A DNA stretch of 64,000 nt, taken from NCBI GenBank assembly GCA_022605405.1, contig JABYQQ010000010.1:434001-498000 (forward strand), in the 5' to 3' direction. Under the pieces are notes generated by a model. It did no database searches and had not been told where the DNA came from. It was given only the letters and a program-made list of their open reading frames with translations. The translations under genes and the position numbers were made by a program. This document shows positions 47,870 through 58,846 of this stretch, piece by piece; within the stretch, counting starts at the first letter, position 1, and the number at the start of each line of letters is the position of its first letter. Source of the DNA: Earliella scabrosa (taxonomy: Eukaryota > Basidiomycota > Agaricomycetes > Polyporales > Polyporaceae).

Positions 47870-48886
47870 TGTAGACAGCGGTATCAAGGACCCAGGTGCG
47901 ATGGGGTACACGCCTCTTCCGCAGGCCTTTTATCCAATTTCGCGCACCGCGGCCCACGAGACGAAGATAAGTCGTCCGGCGCATGCTCATGACGGAAGTC
48001 ATCGACACGGCATTCAAATCCGAGGTTCGTCTTGAGAAGACGTCAGGATCACCGTGCATGCGATATTTGGCGATGCGACGTACCTCGTTGGTGACCGACA
48101 ACCTCCCGCACGGTCAGTCGTGTAGCCACATCACGGGTAGGAAGCGCAGAACGAGCGTCCGTCGGGTCATACGAAGCCCCCAAAGACCCTGCTAGTTACG
48201 TCGTCGAGAGCAGAGAAGGCCACAAAAGAGGTCGACGTACGGTTCATACTCGCGATATCATCGGTTTGCGCGACGTCGGTGTGTCGTGTGCATTCCCGCC
48301 TGCCTCGATTCGGTTCTCCGTCGCGTACTGCGGTCACGCTGCGTTGCTTGGAGGACTGCTACTGGCCCGTATAAATAGCAGAAAACGTCCGGCCTCCCGG
48401 CTAGGCGTAGCTAGCCTGCAGCACCGGCTTGCAAGGTGGTTCGTTCGCAACGCGGGACAACGTCTCACGAACTTCGGGGACGCACATATGCGACAGGTTG
48501 TGGTCTAGACGGAACGCGCACCCCGTTGAGGGGGGCAGCGCAAACAGACACAGATGAGATGTCCATAGCAGTTGGGATTCGGGAACAAGGTGGAGTCGCC
48601 TGGCAAGCGCTCATGAGGCCAACTGCACACAATAGCCTCTGCTACTGAGTTCAAACCCGGGGTATACGATATTATTGCGTCGGGGTCAAAACACTACGTG
48701 TCCGTATGAGCGACGGAGTGGGGAGGCAGGAGTGAGGCTGGGCAACCTGATCGGAGACGCGCGAATAGACTCTAGAGGAGGCATTATACAGAACACTATG
48801 AAAACAACCCGGACAGCGACTAGCAGGATGTTAGAGTGCTTTTGAAGACATTGCCGGGGGAGAACAAGACGTTATGCTATATAGCT
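47870..48886. other. Intergenic, about 1 kb
   Basis: It holds the upstream region of the GH5 gene and the 3' UTR of the Scs7 gene. A GTATAAATAGC motif occurs near 48370 on the + strand, with no recognised gene downstream of it. No coding signal is supported. Confidence 0.4.
47925..47934 (-). promoter_or_regulatory. TATA-like element of the GH5 gene
   Basis: The minus strand reads GGATAAAAGG about 60 bases before the ATG at 47869. Confidence 0.35.
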
Positions 48887-50275
48887 CTAGACCACAAGAA
48901 CGGTATTGAAGACGTAGTCCCAAATCTTGCTGGTCACGCCGAAACCAAGATCGAAGTTCTTGTAGTGATGTGCGAGGTGGTACTTCTTCATCTCCTTGAC
49001 GTACGAGGGAAGGCGGGTGTGGTGTAGGCTATCGGGAGAGGTCAGCTTTACTGCAGACTGACCACGGGGCAGAAGTGGGACGCACGCGTAATGCATACAA
49101 TCGTATAGGACGTCTGCGAGTGCATATGAGTGAGCAGTTGGAAGTTGGGCGATATGGGACCAAACATACAAAAGACGTAGGAACCAGCTATCACCGCGTT
49201 CGCCATGGCAGCGGGGAACAGCACGTGCGCCAATTGAGTCATCGGGAATGAAAGGAACATGAACAGTACGGGTGGCATGACCAGCCTCAACCTAATTGCC
49301 ATTAGACACATCAAACAACTCCCAAGGACGAGGAGAACTCACCTATCCATGGGGAGATAGTGGTGGATACCGTGCATCAAAAAGTGGACGGTTAACGCGA
49401 CAGGATGGTCGGGGAGTGCGGCGTCGATGTGGAACAAGAACCGGTGGAAGATGTACTCGAGTATCGTCCAGACTACATTGCCAAGCAGGAACGACGGGAT
49501 GGCGTAGGCGAACGCAGTCGGTGCGATGCGACCCGCGAGCATGGCCCGAATAGGCGCACTCGGGTCAACAGTGAATGGCGGAAGGGAGTATGAACCCAAG
49601 GAGAATTGGACCAGAGCGCGGATGAAGAGGTATGCCGCAATCGGGAGCCAGAAGGTCGGCACGACGTACCATGCCGTGCGGGTAAATATCTGTATCACAA
49701 CTGTGAGTTCATGTCGAGGAACGATAACTCTTGAGAGACATACCTCGAGGTACCACGGTCCGAAGAGACGAGGAGACTCAGCAAGGTGGCGAGGTTGATG
49801 CACTTGTTGCATGTAATACGACTTGGAAAAATTGGCTTGCAAGACCTGCATCAACAGGGGCCTCCGGAGGTCAAGGAACTGGTTCTTCTCGAAGTCCGCA
49901 GAGGTGTCCGTCTCCTCAGGCCTGAAGTCATCCGTTGCCTCCCAGTCTATTCGAAAACTCAGCACCGCCGTAACGCGTCTAGGAATTTGACTGCTCACCA
50001 TCGGAAACAATGCTCTCTCCCGTGCCCAGTCTGCCAACCACGAACTCCTCCAGCATATCGTAGGCCGAGTCCGAATGTTCATGCTCCATGGGGTCCTTCA
50101 TGACAGCGCCAATATCCTTGCCGGCGTAGTTGAGGATGAGGTCGTCTCCTCCAGGATGGTCGGCAAGAAAGCTCGTCACATCGTATACTCGGCCGTTGCG
50201 GGTGACCCAGCAACTCGCGGACGATGCGTGCTGGGCGACGTCCTCCGCCGTGAAGATCCGGATGCGTTTGGACAT
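48887..50275 (-). CDS. SCS7: Fatty-acid 2-hydroxylase with cytochrome b5 domain (Scs7-type)
   Basis: ER-membrane enzyme that adds a 2-hydroxyl to the fatty acids of ceramides and sphingolipids. Start MSKRIRIFTAEDVAQHASSA at 50275. The cytochrome b5 domain has GRVYDVTSFLADHPGGDDLI, the haem HPGG motif, and a later HEHSDSAYDMLEEF with the second haem histidine. The hydroxylase domain has membrane segments such as WYVVPTFWLPIAAYLFIRAL and AYAIPSFLLGNVVWTILEYI. The di-iron histidine boxes are HRFLFH, HGIHHYLPMD, HYALHH and HLAHHYKN. The end is VFNTVLVV at 48887. About six exons. It shares a 490-bp divergent promoter region with SEC5. Confidence 0.93.
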
Positions 50276-50765
50276 GGTTGAGGAAGAGGCGGGTCCTGGA
50301 CAGAGAGGAGGACGCGACAATCTCGGGATTCGGGAGGGCACAAACTTATAATCATGTCACTTTGGAAGGTTCCCACGCCCCGTCGTCCTGCGCGCGCCGT
50401 GCAAATGATTTCGACCTCGATGCCGCCAGACCTCGCGTTGCGCGCGCCGCGTAGTCTAGACCATGAGAGATACGGTGCTCCAAAGCTCACCTTCGCGCGC
50501 ATGCACGCAGAGACGAGCGGGTTTGTTTGACATCCGCAGCGACGGCGTTCTCATGATATGATGTATTTGAATAGCCGCAGCGTAGCGCCTACTGGACCCT
50601 TACGGACGCGGCTGTGGCGGAACCAACGCCTTGAAGTTACACTCCTCCACCCATACACTCTGTCCTGGTTCTCTTGATCCTTTCTCCTCGCGTGTCTGTG
50701 CAACCGTGTACCATCAGACTTCTTGATCACGCATAGACTGCTGTCTGGACGTCTAATACAGGCCC
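50276..50765. promoter_or_regulatory. Divergent promoter, Scs7 / Sec5
   Basis: These 490 bp lie between the two start codons. A GATTATAAG motif (minus strand, 50345-50353) lies about 70 bases upstream of the Scs7 ATG. A GCGCGC-rich patch occurs near 50390-50450. Confidence 0.45.
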
Positions 50766-53700
50766 ATGGGACGACTGAACTTCGACATTGACGACGATGC
50801 ATTGCTGAAGACGTACAAGCTCTCGTCCATATCGGCAACGTAACAGTCTTCTCCGACCTCCGCGACTTGTAGCTGACGCGCGAGTTCCGGTTCTTGCTAG
50901 CCGTTGGGAGGAGGTGGATCAGGAGTTGGACAATGCGGTTCCAGGGATGACAGGACCCGCGGAGACGGACATAGATCCCTTGGGTTTGGGAGCAACTGTT
51001 GAGTATGTATCATGCAGTAGCGTCCAATGTACATATTAACCCTCCGTACTAGTTTGCGAGACTTGGACTCGGAGACAAGTCAGTTGGCTCGCGAATGCAT
51101 TGCCGTCGCCTGTCGTTGACTGTCCACCAGAGGCTGCCGTGCTAATCACCTCCAAGTCGTTCAACCCCAAGGCCTTCCTCTCTGTTGTCCACCCAAATGC
51201 GACATATCAAGACCTCTCCGCAGGCATTGCGCATCTCCGTGCTTCGCTCGACTCCAGGTCCGAAGCTATCCGTGTCCTTGTCGAAGAGAACTTCGACAGG
51301 TTCGTCGCGGTCAAGGCATCGACGGATGGTGAGTCGTGATTTGCTATAGATTGTCTCTCCGCTCTGATAGCTTTATGGGTACCAGCCCTCTACGCTGAGA
51401 TGAAGGAGGGCATTCTTGCAGAGCAGACGGACTATGCATCAAGACCTCTCAAGGACCATCTGAAAGGTACGTCAGGCAGGAGTGTTATGTAGATTCCATA
51501 CCTACCTCCTATCAGCCGGTGCGCAGAAGGCCGACCAGGTCTTCCTTCCCGTCCTCGAGAACGCAATGAAGGCACAGAAGCTTCGCACCACGCTTGGAGT
51601 CTTTGACCGCTCTAAGTTCTTCTTCAACCTCCCCAGCACATTAGTTGAGTGCATTGAAGCGGTATGTCGTAACAGTGGTGTCAGTACACTCGTCCACTCA
51701 CGAGTCTGACGCATACACAGGGCCGATATGAGGCTGCGATGCGCGACTACAAGAAGGGCAAAGTGCTACTGGAAACGCGTCCTAACCAGCTTCTTCCTGT
51801 CGGCGCGACGAAGGATGGACAGTCCATTGAGAGTGCTCAGCAGCAGCAGAAGCGCATACTGGACAAAGTCTGGGCGACTGTGGAGAGGGTGATGAGCCAG
51901 ATGCGCAATGAGCTCCTCGCGAAGCTACAAGAGCCCTCCAGGAGCGTTGAAGAACAGGAGAAGACCATTGAGTATGCTGCGTCCTGTGTCCAAGTCTGCC
52001 TCATTCTGACACTGTCCGTTTAGGATTCTATACGAGTTCAGTAACTCGGACGAGCCAGCATGGACCTACTTTGACTCTCAGCACAAGCATATCATGCAGC
52101 ACATGCGTGATACATACACTGCAGCTGCTAAGACGGTCCAATGTAAGTTGTGTCTCATACGACCGCATACATGAATGTTGACCATGCATGATACATAGCC
52201 CTCAACGAGAAGGCTCCTGTATCAAGTCCTGACACCGCTTCACTCAACAGAGAACTCGCTGAACAGTTGCAAGTGTGTGTACAAGCGATCGAAGCGAAAC
52301 AGTCTGAAGCGGTCATCGGTACTTCCACTCCTTCATTGCCTTTCTTGTTGTTCTAAACAGTCTTCCCAGCCCAATCAGGCGGACATGAGATCTGGGAGGC
52401 TATCGAGACAATGGTCAAGAACATCTCGGAAGCTATGCTTACGCCTTTACCAAACTTCTGGCGAATATCCAAGTCGTTCATGGATGGCAGGTACAAGAAG
52501 GTAAATATATGCGCATGCCGGGCAGCACGGACACGCTGACAACGACCCCATGAACGATAGAGCACCTCCAGCTCCTCCCGACGGAGTCCAACACAATGCC
52601 GAACCATGGCTCTCGATATCGTGAAGCTCTACATCGCGTTGCTTTCCGAATTCTTCATGTTCTCCGACATGGCAGTCATGTCTCCCGGCCGAAATGCCAC
52701 TCCACCCTTGTTCCCGAAGAGCTCGAACTCGCTCACAACAGCACATCATCTCATGAAGGTTCTTGGTGAGATCCAGGACAGCGTGAACGATGTAAGCGGC
52801 ATGGAGATCTCGAGCGAGGCCACCTCAAGCCTCAAGGCGCTACTGGAAAGTGCGCGATGGAAGTTCGAAGACCTCCTGATAAGCGCATGGCTGAGAGGTT
52901 TGTCCCCCAATATTGCGCTACCGGCCGCAACGCTAACATTGCGCAGACGCAAATGTCTTCTACCACCTCGAAACATGGGTGGGCTCCACCGTCGACCCGT
53001 ACACGACCGTCTACCTCTCGCAGATGAGGGCATTCCAGAAGCAGATAACCACGTCAGCGTTCAAGATCGCCGGCGGAGTCGACCTCTCGTCCTCGTCCTC
53101 GTCTTCTTCGCGCGCGAAGACACAGAACCCAATCGCCACCGAGTTCGTCACGAAGATCACGAAGGCGTTTCTGGACTCGCTGTATGCGTTCCTCGATGGC
53201 TTGGTGCATCTCGCGTCGGACGAATCGCCGACGACAAGCGGATCAAAGGCTGCTGCACCCATGGCATCGACGTCCGTCCCTGGGTCCAACCCACTGGAGC
53301 TAGTCAAGGTCGAAGAGGCCGTAGGTTTTCTTTTCAACTACCCATGCTGTATTATACATTGACAAACATTTCGTAGGACACGCGGGTCCTGCTGGTTGTG
53401 TCCAACTTCGGGCATCTCATGCGCGCCCTCATACCGAGCATGACGGCCGAGCTGGAGACCGCCTTCAACATCTCCATATCCGACGAGAAGAGGGTACGCA
53501 GTCACGGACCCCGAGCTCCCAGCGAAAGCTGATATGCCCCTCAGACGTTGATGACGGTCGTCCAAGAGCTCGACAAGACGCTCTTCGAGTCGTACTTCAA
53601 GCCCAAGTCCGCCGCCCTCACCGCCATCGTGCGCGACGGCGTCCTCGATCCGCAGATGGACTGGTTCGAGACGCCCCCGCCCAAAGGTGACTGGCCCTCC

Positions 53701-54364
53701 ATACCCCCACATCGGGTTCGCTCGCACCCCGCGCTGACTCTCATGCTCGCGCAGAAATACGGCCGTACGTCTACGAGACGCTCATGTACCTCGTCGGCGT
53801 CCACGCGCAAGTGAGCGCGGCTGCGGCGCCGCTCCTCGAGCGCACGCTCAACGCGCTCGTCGAGGACGTCGCCGAAGAGGCCCTCCGGTGCTTCCGCCAG
53901 GTCAAGCGCTTCGGCATGGGAGGCATGCTCCGCGTACGTCCCCTCCCCCTCCCCTCCGCTCTATCTCCCCTTGCTCACCTGTACTCACCGCATACCCCCG
54001 CCCCTTCCCTACTCCTGTTCTCTCCTCGCAACAGGCGACGCTCGAGATCGAGTTCATGCACCAGACGCTCTCCCGGTACGTCACGCCCTCGGCGGACAAG
54101 ACGCTCTCGAACCTGTACACGGAGATCTCGCGCGCGTACGCGAAGCGGCCCGGGGACGAGAACCTCCAGGCGCACCTCGACGGCGTCAAGAAGACGCTCG
54201 CGGACGCGCGCCGCGCGACGGGCATCGAGTTCCTTTGCTTCCGCCAGACGAAGGACCGCTCGAAGGACAAGAGTAAGGCTGCTGCGACTGAGGCGGGCGG
54301 GACGAGGGAGAGAGACAGGGACAGGGACAGGCGCAGGGAGAGGGTGCGGGAGGGCCAGGCTTGA
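50766..54364 (+). CDS. SEC5: Exocyst complex subunit Sec5
   Basis: The exocyst tethers secretory vesicles to the plasma membrane at hyphal tips. Start [20 protein letters not shown] at 50766. Exon 2 reads [18 protein letters not shown] then DPLGLG. A short exon gives DLRDLDSET, joined to [20 protein letters not shown], the Sec5 signature. Then [39 protein letters not shown] and a coiled-coil N-terminal region. Later exons carry [40 protein letters not shown] and [18 protein letters not shown]. The C-terminal rod includes [13 protein letters not shown] and [20 protein letters not shown]. It ends in a basic/acidic repeat ([19 protein letters not shown]). More than a dozen short introns. About 880-900 residues, the family's usual size. 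Confidence 0.9.
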
Positions 54365-55242
54365 AGCTTGAAGCTTGACCCGGAGGCATACCCATCGCGG
54401 GAGACTTTTTGTTGTCGCGCTGCGTTTCATTTCGCTATTACATCCATATGCATTTTCATGGCCGTGGGCAGTAGGCAATGGCGAACACGCACAGGCACAC
54501 AGGGGACAGAGTGAGAGAACGCGAGTAGATAGGGAAAGAACGTGGCATGCGCAAGTGCGAGTAAGCTACATATGGTACAACCTTGATTACAGCAGCCAGC
54601 AACAGCCGCAATCGCAAGCAATCAAGCAAGGAGGCGTGTGCGAGACGAACGAGTGCTGTGTGGGGCGGGAAGGTAGGTAGATAGGCAGATAATATGCGTG
54701 GGTTCGTGGACACTGGAGGATGCGAGTCAGTGATGGGATGTGCGCGGGGATGAGGAGTAGTCGATATTCAATGTTCGGGGCGCAAATGGGAGGAGGAGGG
54801 AGGATCTGTAGTAGGAGGACGAGGATGGGTAAAAGGAGAACGAGGATAGATATACGGGGGACTCGAGGGGATAGAGGTAAGAAAAAAATGATCACTGTTT
54901 AGAGGACCAGAGAAAAGCAGAAACCGAGAACCAGTGAAAAAGGACCAGGATACGAATACAACTATGTGCAGGGATGAATGCGTACGTAGGTAAATAGATG
55001 GGACGGGCGCGCGTAGGGGGGAGCGCGGCTGATTACGGGGGAGGGCTGAAGGATACTGTAAGGCTGGGGGAGCGAGGCGGGTTGCGGGCGAGCAGGAGTC
55101 GTGAGCAATAACGATACCACGGCGAGGAGACTGAGCGTACGTCAGGATCAGCCTCCTTCTCCAATCCAGGAAGAGGAGCAAGCGAGGAAACGCACCTGAG
55201 AGAGAGAGGACCGAAACACGACAAGCGAGCACACACCGCGCA
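54365..55242. other. Purine-rich intergenic interval between convergent genes
   Basis: From about 54700 to 54960 the + strand is strongly purine-rich (GGAGGAGGGAGGATCTG and similar). It is the 3' region of both Sec5 and the receptor-like gene. No coding signal. Confidence 0.5.
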
Positions 55243-57691
55243 TCACGTCCCCGCCGCCCCGCCGCCATCGCCCTTACTGCTCCTCCCGCGCCCACGCCCG
55301 TGCCCGTTCCCGTGCCCGTTCTTGCCCTGCTGGCGCCACATCACCCGCGGCTGGCGATACGTCTCGCGCTCGTACGCCTCCGGGTCATACTCGACCGTGA
55401 CCGTCTCCTCGATCTTCACCTCCACCTCCAGCTCCGCCTCCCCGTCCTCATCCCCGTCCTCGTCCTCCTCGTCGATGCTCTCCTTCCTCCTCCACCTCTC
55501 TCGCCCGTCATCGTACCCACCACGCCCACCATCCGCCTCAACATCGCGCGTCGCGCTCCCCTCGCCCGTTCTCGTGCGCTCCGCCTCCATCTCCCGCACC
55601 GCCGCGCGGCTCCTGCTCCCCTCCCCGCGCTTCTTCGACCGGCGCGAGTCCTTCCGGGAGAGCGAGAGCGTCGTCGTCGGCAGCGAGCGCTCCGTCTCGC
55701 GCTGCGCCGCGGCGGACACGGACGTGAGGCTCCAGTCGATGTCGAACGCGGACGAGAGGTGGTTGTTCCGGTCCTTGGTCTCGCCCTGGGAGCGCATCGC
55801 GCGCGAGATCGAGACTGCGGAGCCGAGCGGGCGCGATACGACGATTTGGGTTGTGATCGTGCGGTTGTGTGCGGCTGCGGCGTCTGCAAGGGGGCCGGCC
55901 GTCAACAGATGAACGGGCTGCGGTGCGAGAGTGGGGGTACGTACCACGGAGATGGATGAGGATGCGTTGGCTCATGATCCACGTCAGCGCATATCCGAGT
56001 GAGACTCTGTACATAGATGGCGAGGGACGTAGACGTCAGCAATTGTGGTCCCACAACATAGGTCCGCCCAGCCAAGGGACAGCAATTCGGTGCGAAAAAG
56101 TGACTGACCCTGACGTCTGCAAGGCACACCAAGATGTCAGACATGACAGGAGCATGCGGCGAAGCGTGTCAACGTACTTGAGCAGCCTCATCTGAGCTCC
56201 GGTAGAGGATCAAGTTCAACACGTTCACGCCTGAGCGGAGATGTTCAGGATCAGCTGCGGTGTACAAAGATGGGCAGATGCAGATGTGGAACGCACCCGT
56301 GAGTGCGACAAAATAGACGAGCCCGTCCGTCAACATACTGCGTTGTAACGAGTCAGAAGGAGCAGCGTGCATGTAGCCGAGCAACAATAGCTCACATTTT
56401 AACAAGGCGAGCCATCCTGTCATCGATCGTTAGCGTCTGATTGTTTACGATTTCAGCGGCGTACTCACTTTCCGTTATTTGGACCGAAACCAATCAAGTA
56501 GATGGAAGAGACGGTCAATGTGAAGACGTCGTAGATCATCGCAAAGACATAGAATAGCCAGACGGTCAGCATTGGAGGCCTATTGCCTGCAGCGCAACTG
56601 GAAGCAACGGGAATAAGCCGCGAATCCTTATTGGCAGAAGAGGGTAGGACTCACTTATTACGCTAAGATGACCACGACAAGACCGAGTTTAGAACTCGTT
56701 ACTTGGGAGCAGACTGCGGGTCACTCACCCGGCTTTGAATGGCTAGGTAGTTAACAGTGAGCGGTGGACGCGGAAATCGATGAGACTGTTACTCACGAAC
56801 GCGATGCCATAAATTGATAAACCATTCCGCCTTGGTAGCGCAAGGTGGCTCAGTTCCATTAGTTGAGGATCTGGGTACGGATAGACTCACCGCAGAGATA
56901 AAGATAAACATGAGGATCACGGACCAGGTGACGGCGGGGGAGCGTCGAGAGATATTGATTGTCCTATGCGACAGTGCCATCATAAGCTCAGGTCGTAGGA
57001 ATTGGGTCGAACACAATCGACATACCTGATTCCGAGGATGAGTTGAGAGACCATGGCCTGGATCACTGCACGATGATCGTGTCAGTATGGTACGGAAATA
57101 GATACGGGATGATGAAGGAAGAATGGATCAACTGTAAGAGCAAAGACGAGAAGCGGGCGTGGCACGGCATCGAAGCACGAGCGAAACCTTCTTCGCCTGT
57201 TCTGGTGGGGCTTCTGCGTGGCTCGCCCCACACATCGTGGCGGTCGGGAAGTCGAAGCGAAGAATCACAGGCATGGAAAGAGAGACGGACCTTTGAAGAT
57301 GGGAGCGGCCATGTAGTATGCTCGACATGATTCGAGTGTGAAAAAAGTGGCGAAGTAGCCGACATTGCTGAGGAGCAGGACAGCGATGCTAGAGTATCTG
57401 GTGCCAGAATAGAGCGATTATTAGGAAGAGTAAGAGTGAAAGAGGAGAGGAAGACGGACCGGATGGCGATGAAGAGGATGCAGCCTGGGCTGAGTCGCCA
57501 GGATCGCTGACTCCTGTAGAACCTCCATTCAGCGGGAAGGGTGAGGAGGTAGCTGTGTGCGTATGGAAGTGGTGAGGACAAGTACGGCAGAGAAGGTGAT
57601 TGGCGACGAACTCGTAGAAGGCGATGGAGAGGGAGATGATGCGGAGGAAGGTCGTGGTCGTCGTGCGCCTGGGTTCGGGGCCGAAGTCCAT
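55243..57691 (-). CDS. Receptor-like multi-pass membrane protein (DUF6533-type) with long charged tail
   Basis: A second member of the basidiomycete receptor-like membrane class. Start MDFGPEPRRTTTTTFLRIIS at 57691, then LSIAFY; after an intron with donor GTTCGT the next exon reads DYLLTLPAEWRFYRSQRSWR, the DUF6533-like signature, then LSPGCILFIAIR. Further exons give ALLLSNVGYFATFFTLE, MVSQLILGIRTINISRRSPA, WSVILMFIFISAV, FINLWHRV, PPMLTVWLFYVFAMIYDVFT, VSSIYLIGFGPN and TDGLVYFVALTGVNVLNLI. The final exon (from about 55947) is a hydrophilic tail of about 200 residues. It is rich in Ser/Arg (SLSRKDSRRSKKRGEG) and then Glu/Asp (EEDEDGDEDGEAELEVEV), ending KGDGGGAAGT at 55243. About ten exons, several under 70 nt. 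The function is unknown; a seven-helix receptor is likely but not shown. Confidence 0.78.
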
Positions 57692-58846
57692 GCCGGGAGG
57701 GATGCTGGCGTGAGCGTCGAGCGACGAGTTGGTCGTGGCGGTCGTGGGCAGGGAGGAAGAGGGACTTGGGGCGCAGCGAGGAGCTATGGACGCATGATGG
57801 ACCGCTGTCTCCCGCACGCTCACGCTCACCGACGCGCGCGACACTCTCTGCCCTCGACGCCCTCTAAGCCCGCTCCCCGGGCGTCTCCCTCCCAACTCCG
57901 CCAGGCACCGAGCATCCGATCCGATCTTCCCAAACCTTAATTCCTCGCTACCCCGCGCTCTCTGCTTCGCTCTCCTCGACGCCCGTCCAGCGCCACAAGC
58001 ATCCCGTCCGAGGTGGCCAGCTTGCCACTGCCCCGCGTCCACGACCCAAGCGTGAAGGACTCGTCTGCAGCAACACGCGCGTCGACAACTTGAACATGGG
58101 CTCATGAGACCGCCCCGTGATCTCCTGTTTTGCTCTCGGCATGCCGCCCAATCTAACCCTCCTGTGTCCGCCCGTTGGGATCATCGCACTCCTGTCGTGA
58201 TCGGTTCAGCCCTCCGACTCCGACCGCCGCCCCCATCTATCCAACTCCCGATGGTTGCGCATGCTCGTCCATCGATTCAACCTGCTCCTTGTTCTTCACC
58301 AAGTACCCATTCCCCTGACCCTTTTCTTTGACCTATCGACCAGTAGGAATTCGCACTTGCGTCCACTATCTGTCTTCCGACTCCGGATCCGATACCAGGG
58401 GCTGCAGGGTGGGTAACAATCATCTCAGACAGACCTACACAGACCTGTGTCCGCGACAAGGCTGCCTGCGCACATCACAGCATTCATGCGATCAAGCTCA
58501 AGGTTGACATTGTGTCACAGCCATGGCAAGGGCTGGAGTGCCATTGCGAGGCGGTCGCCGAACAGAACGCCGTCCTTCATTGCCTAGAAACCATGGCTTG
58601 CTATGAGTGTCAAACCACATGAGACCTCATCGCGCACATTTCAGACAGATGCAGAATCCAACACGGTACCTGACCTCGAAAGCAGTATCAAGCCATCACT
58701 GAGGGTTTCCTTCCTGACAACATGAAGCCTTGCAAGTGCATGCCAAAGCTTCAAGCACTTGCGTGACGACAATCTACACTCTTACAGAGTACTGAATTTG
58801 TTCTTCTTCCGAGGTCTTGGACCTTCACTTTTAGTCTCCCATGCAC
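57692..58846. other. Intergenic, about 1.15 kb
   Basis: This contains the upstream region of the receptor-like gene and the 3' end of the Lys2 gene. Open frames are short; a 238-codon minus-strand frame (57389-58105) overlaps exon 1 out of frame and is not supported. Confidence 0.45.

Noticed and set aside
54587..54895. Hydrophobic 102-codon minus-strand frame that looks like membrane segments
   Set aside because: It is the complement of a purine-rich tract, which automatically encodes Leu/Ile/Pro runs.
57389..58105. 238-codon minus-strand frame
   Set aside because: It reads across introns and exon 1 of the receptor-like gene in another frame, with Cys/Arg-rich nonsense at its start.
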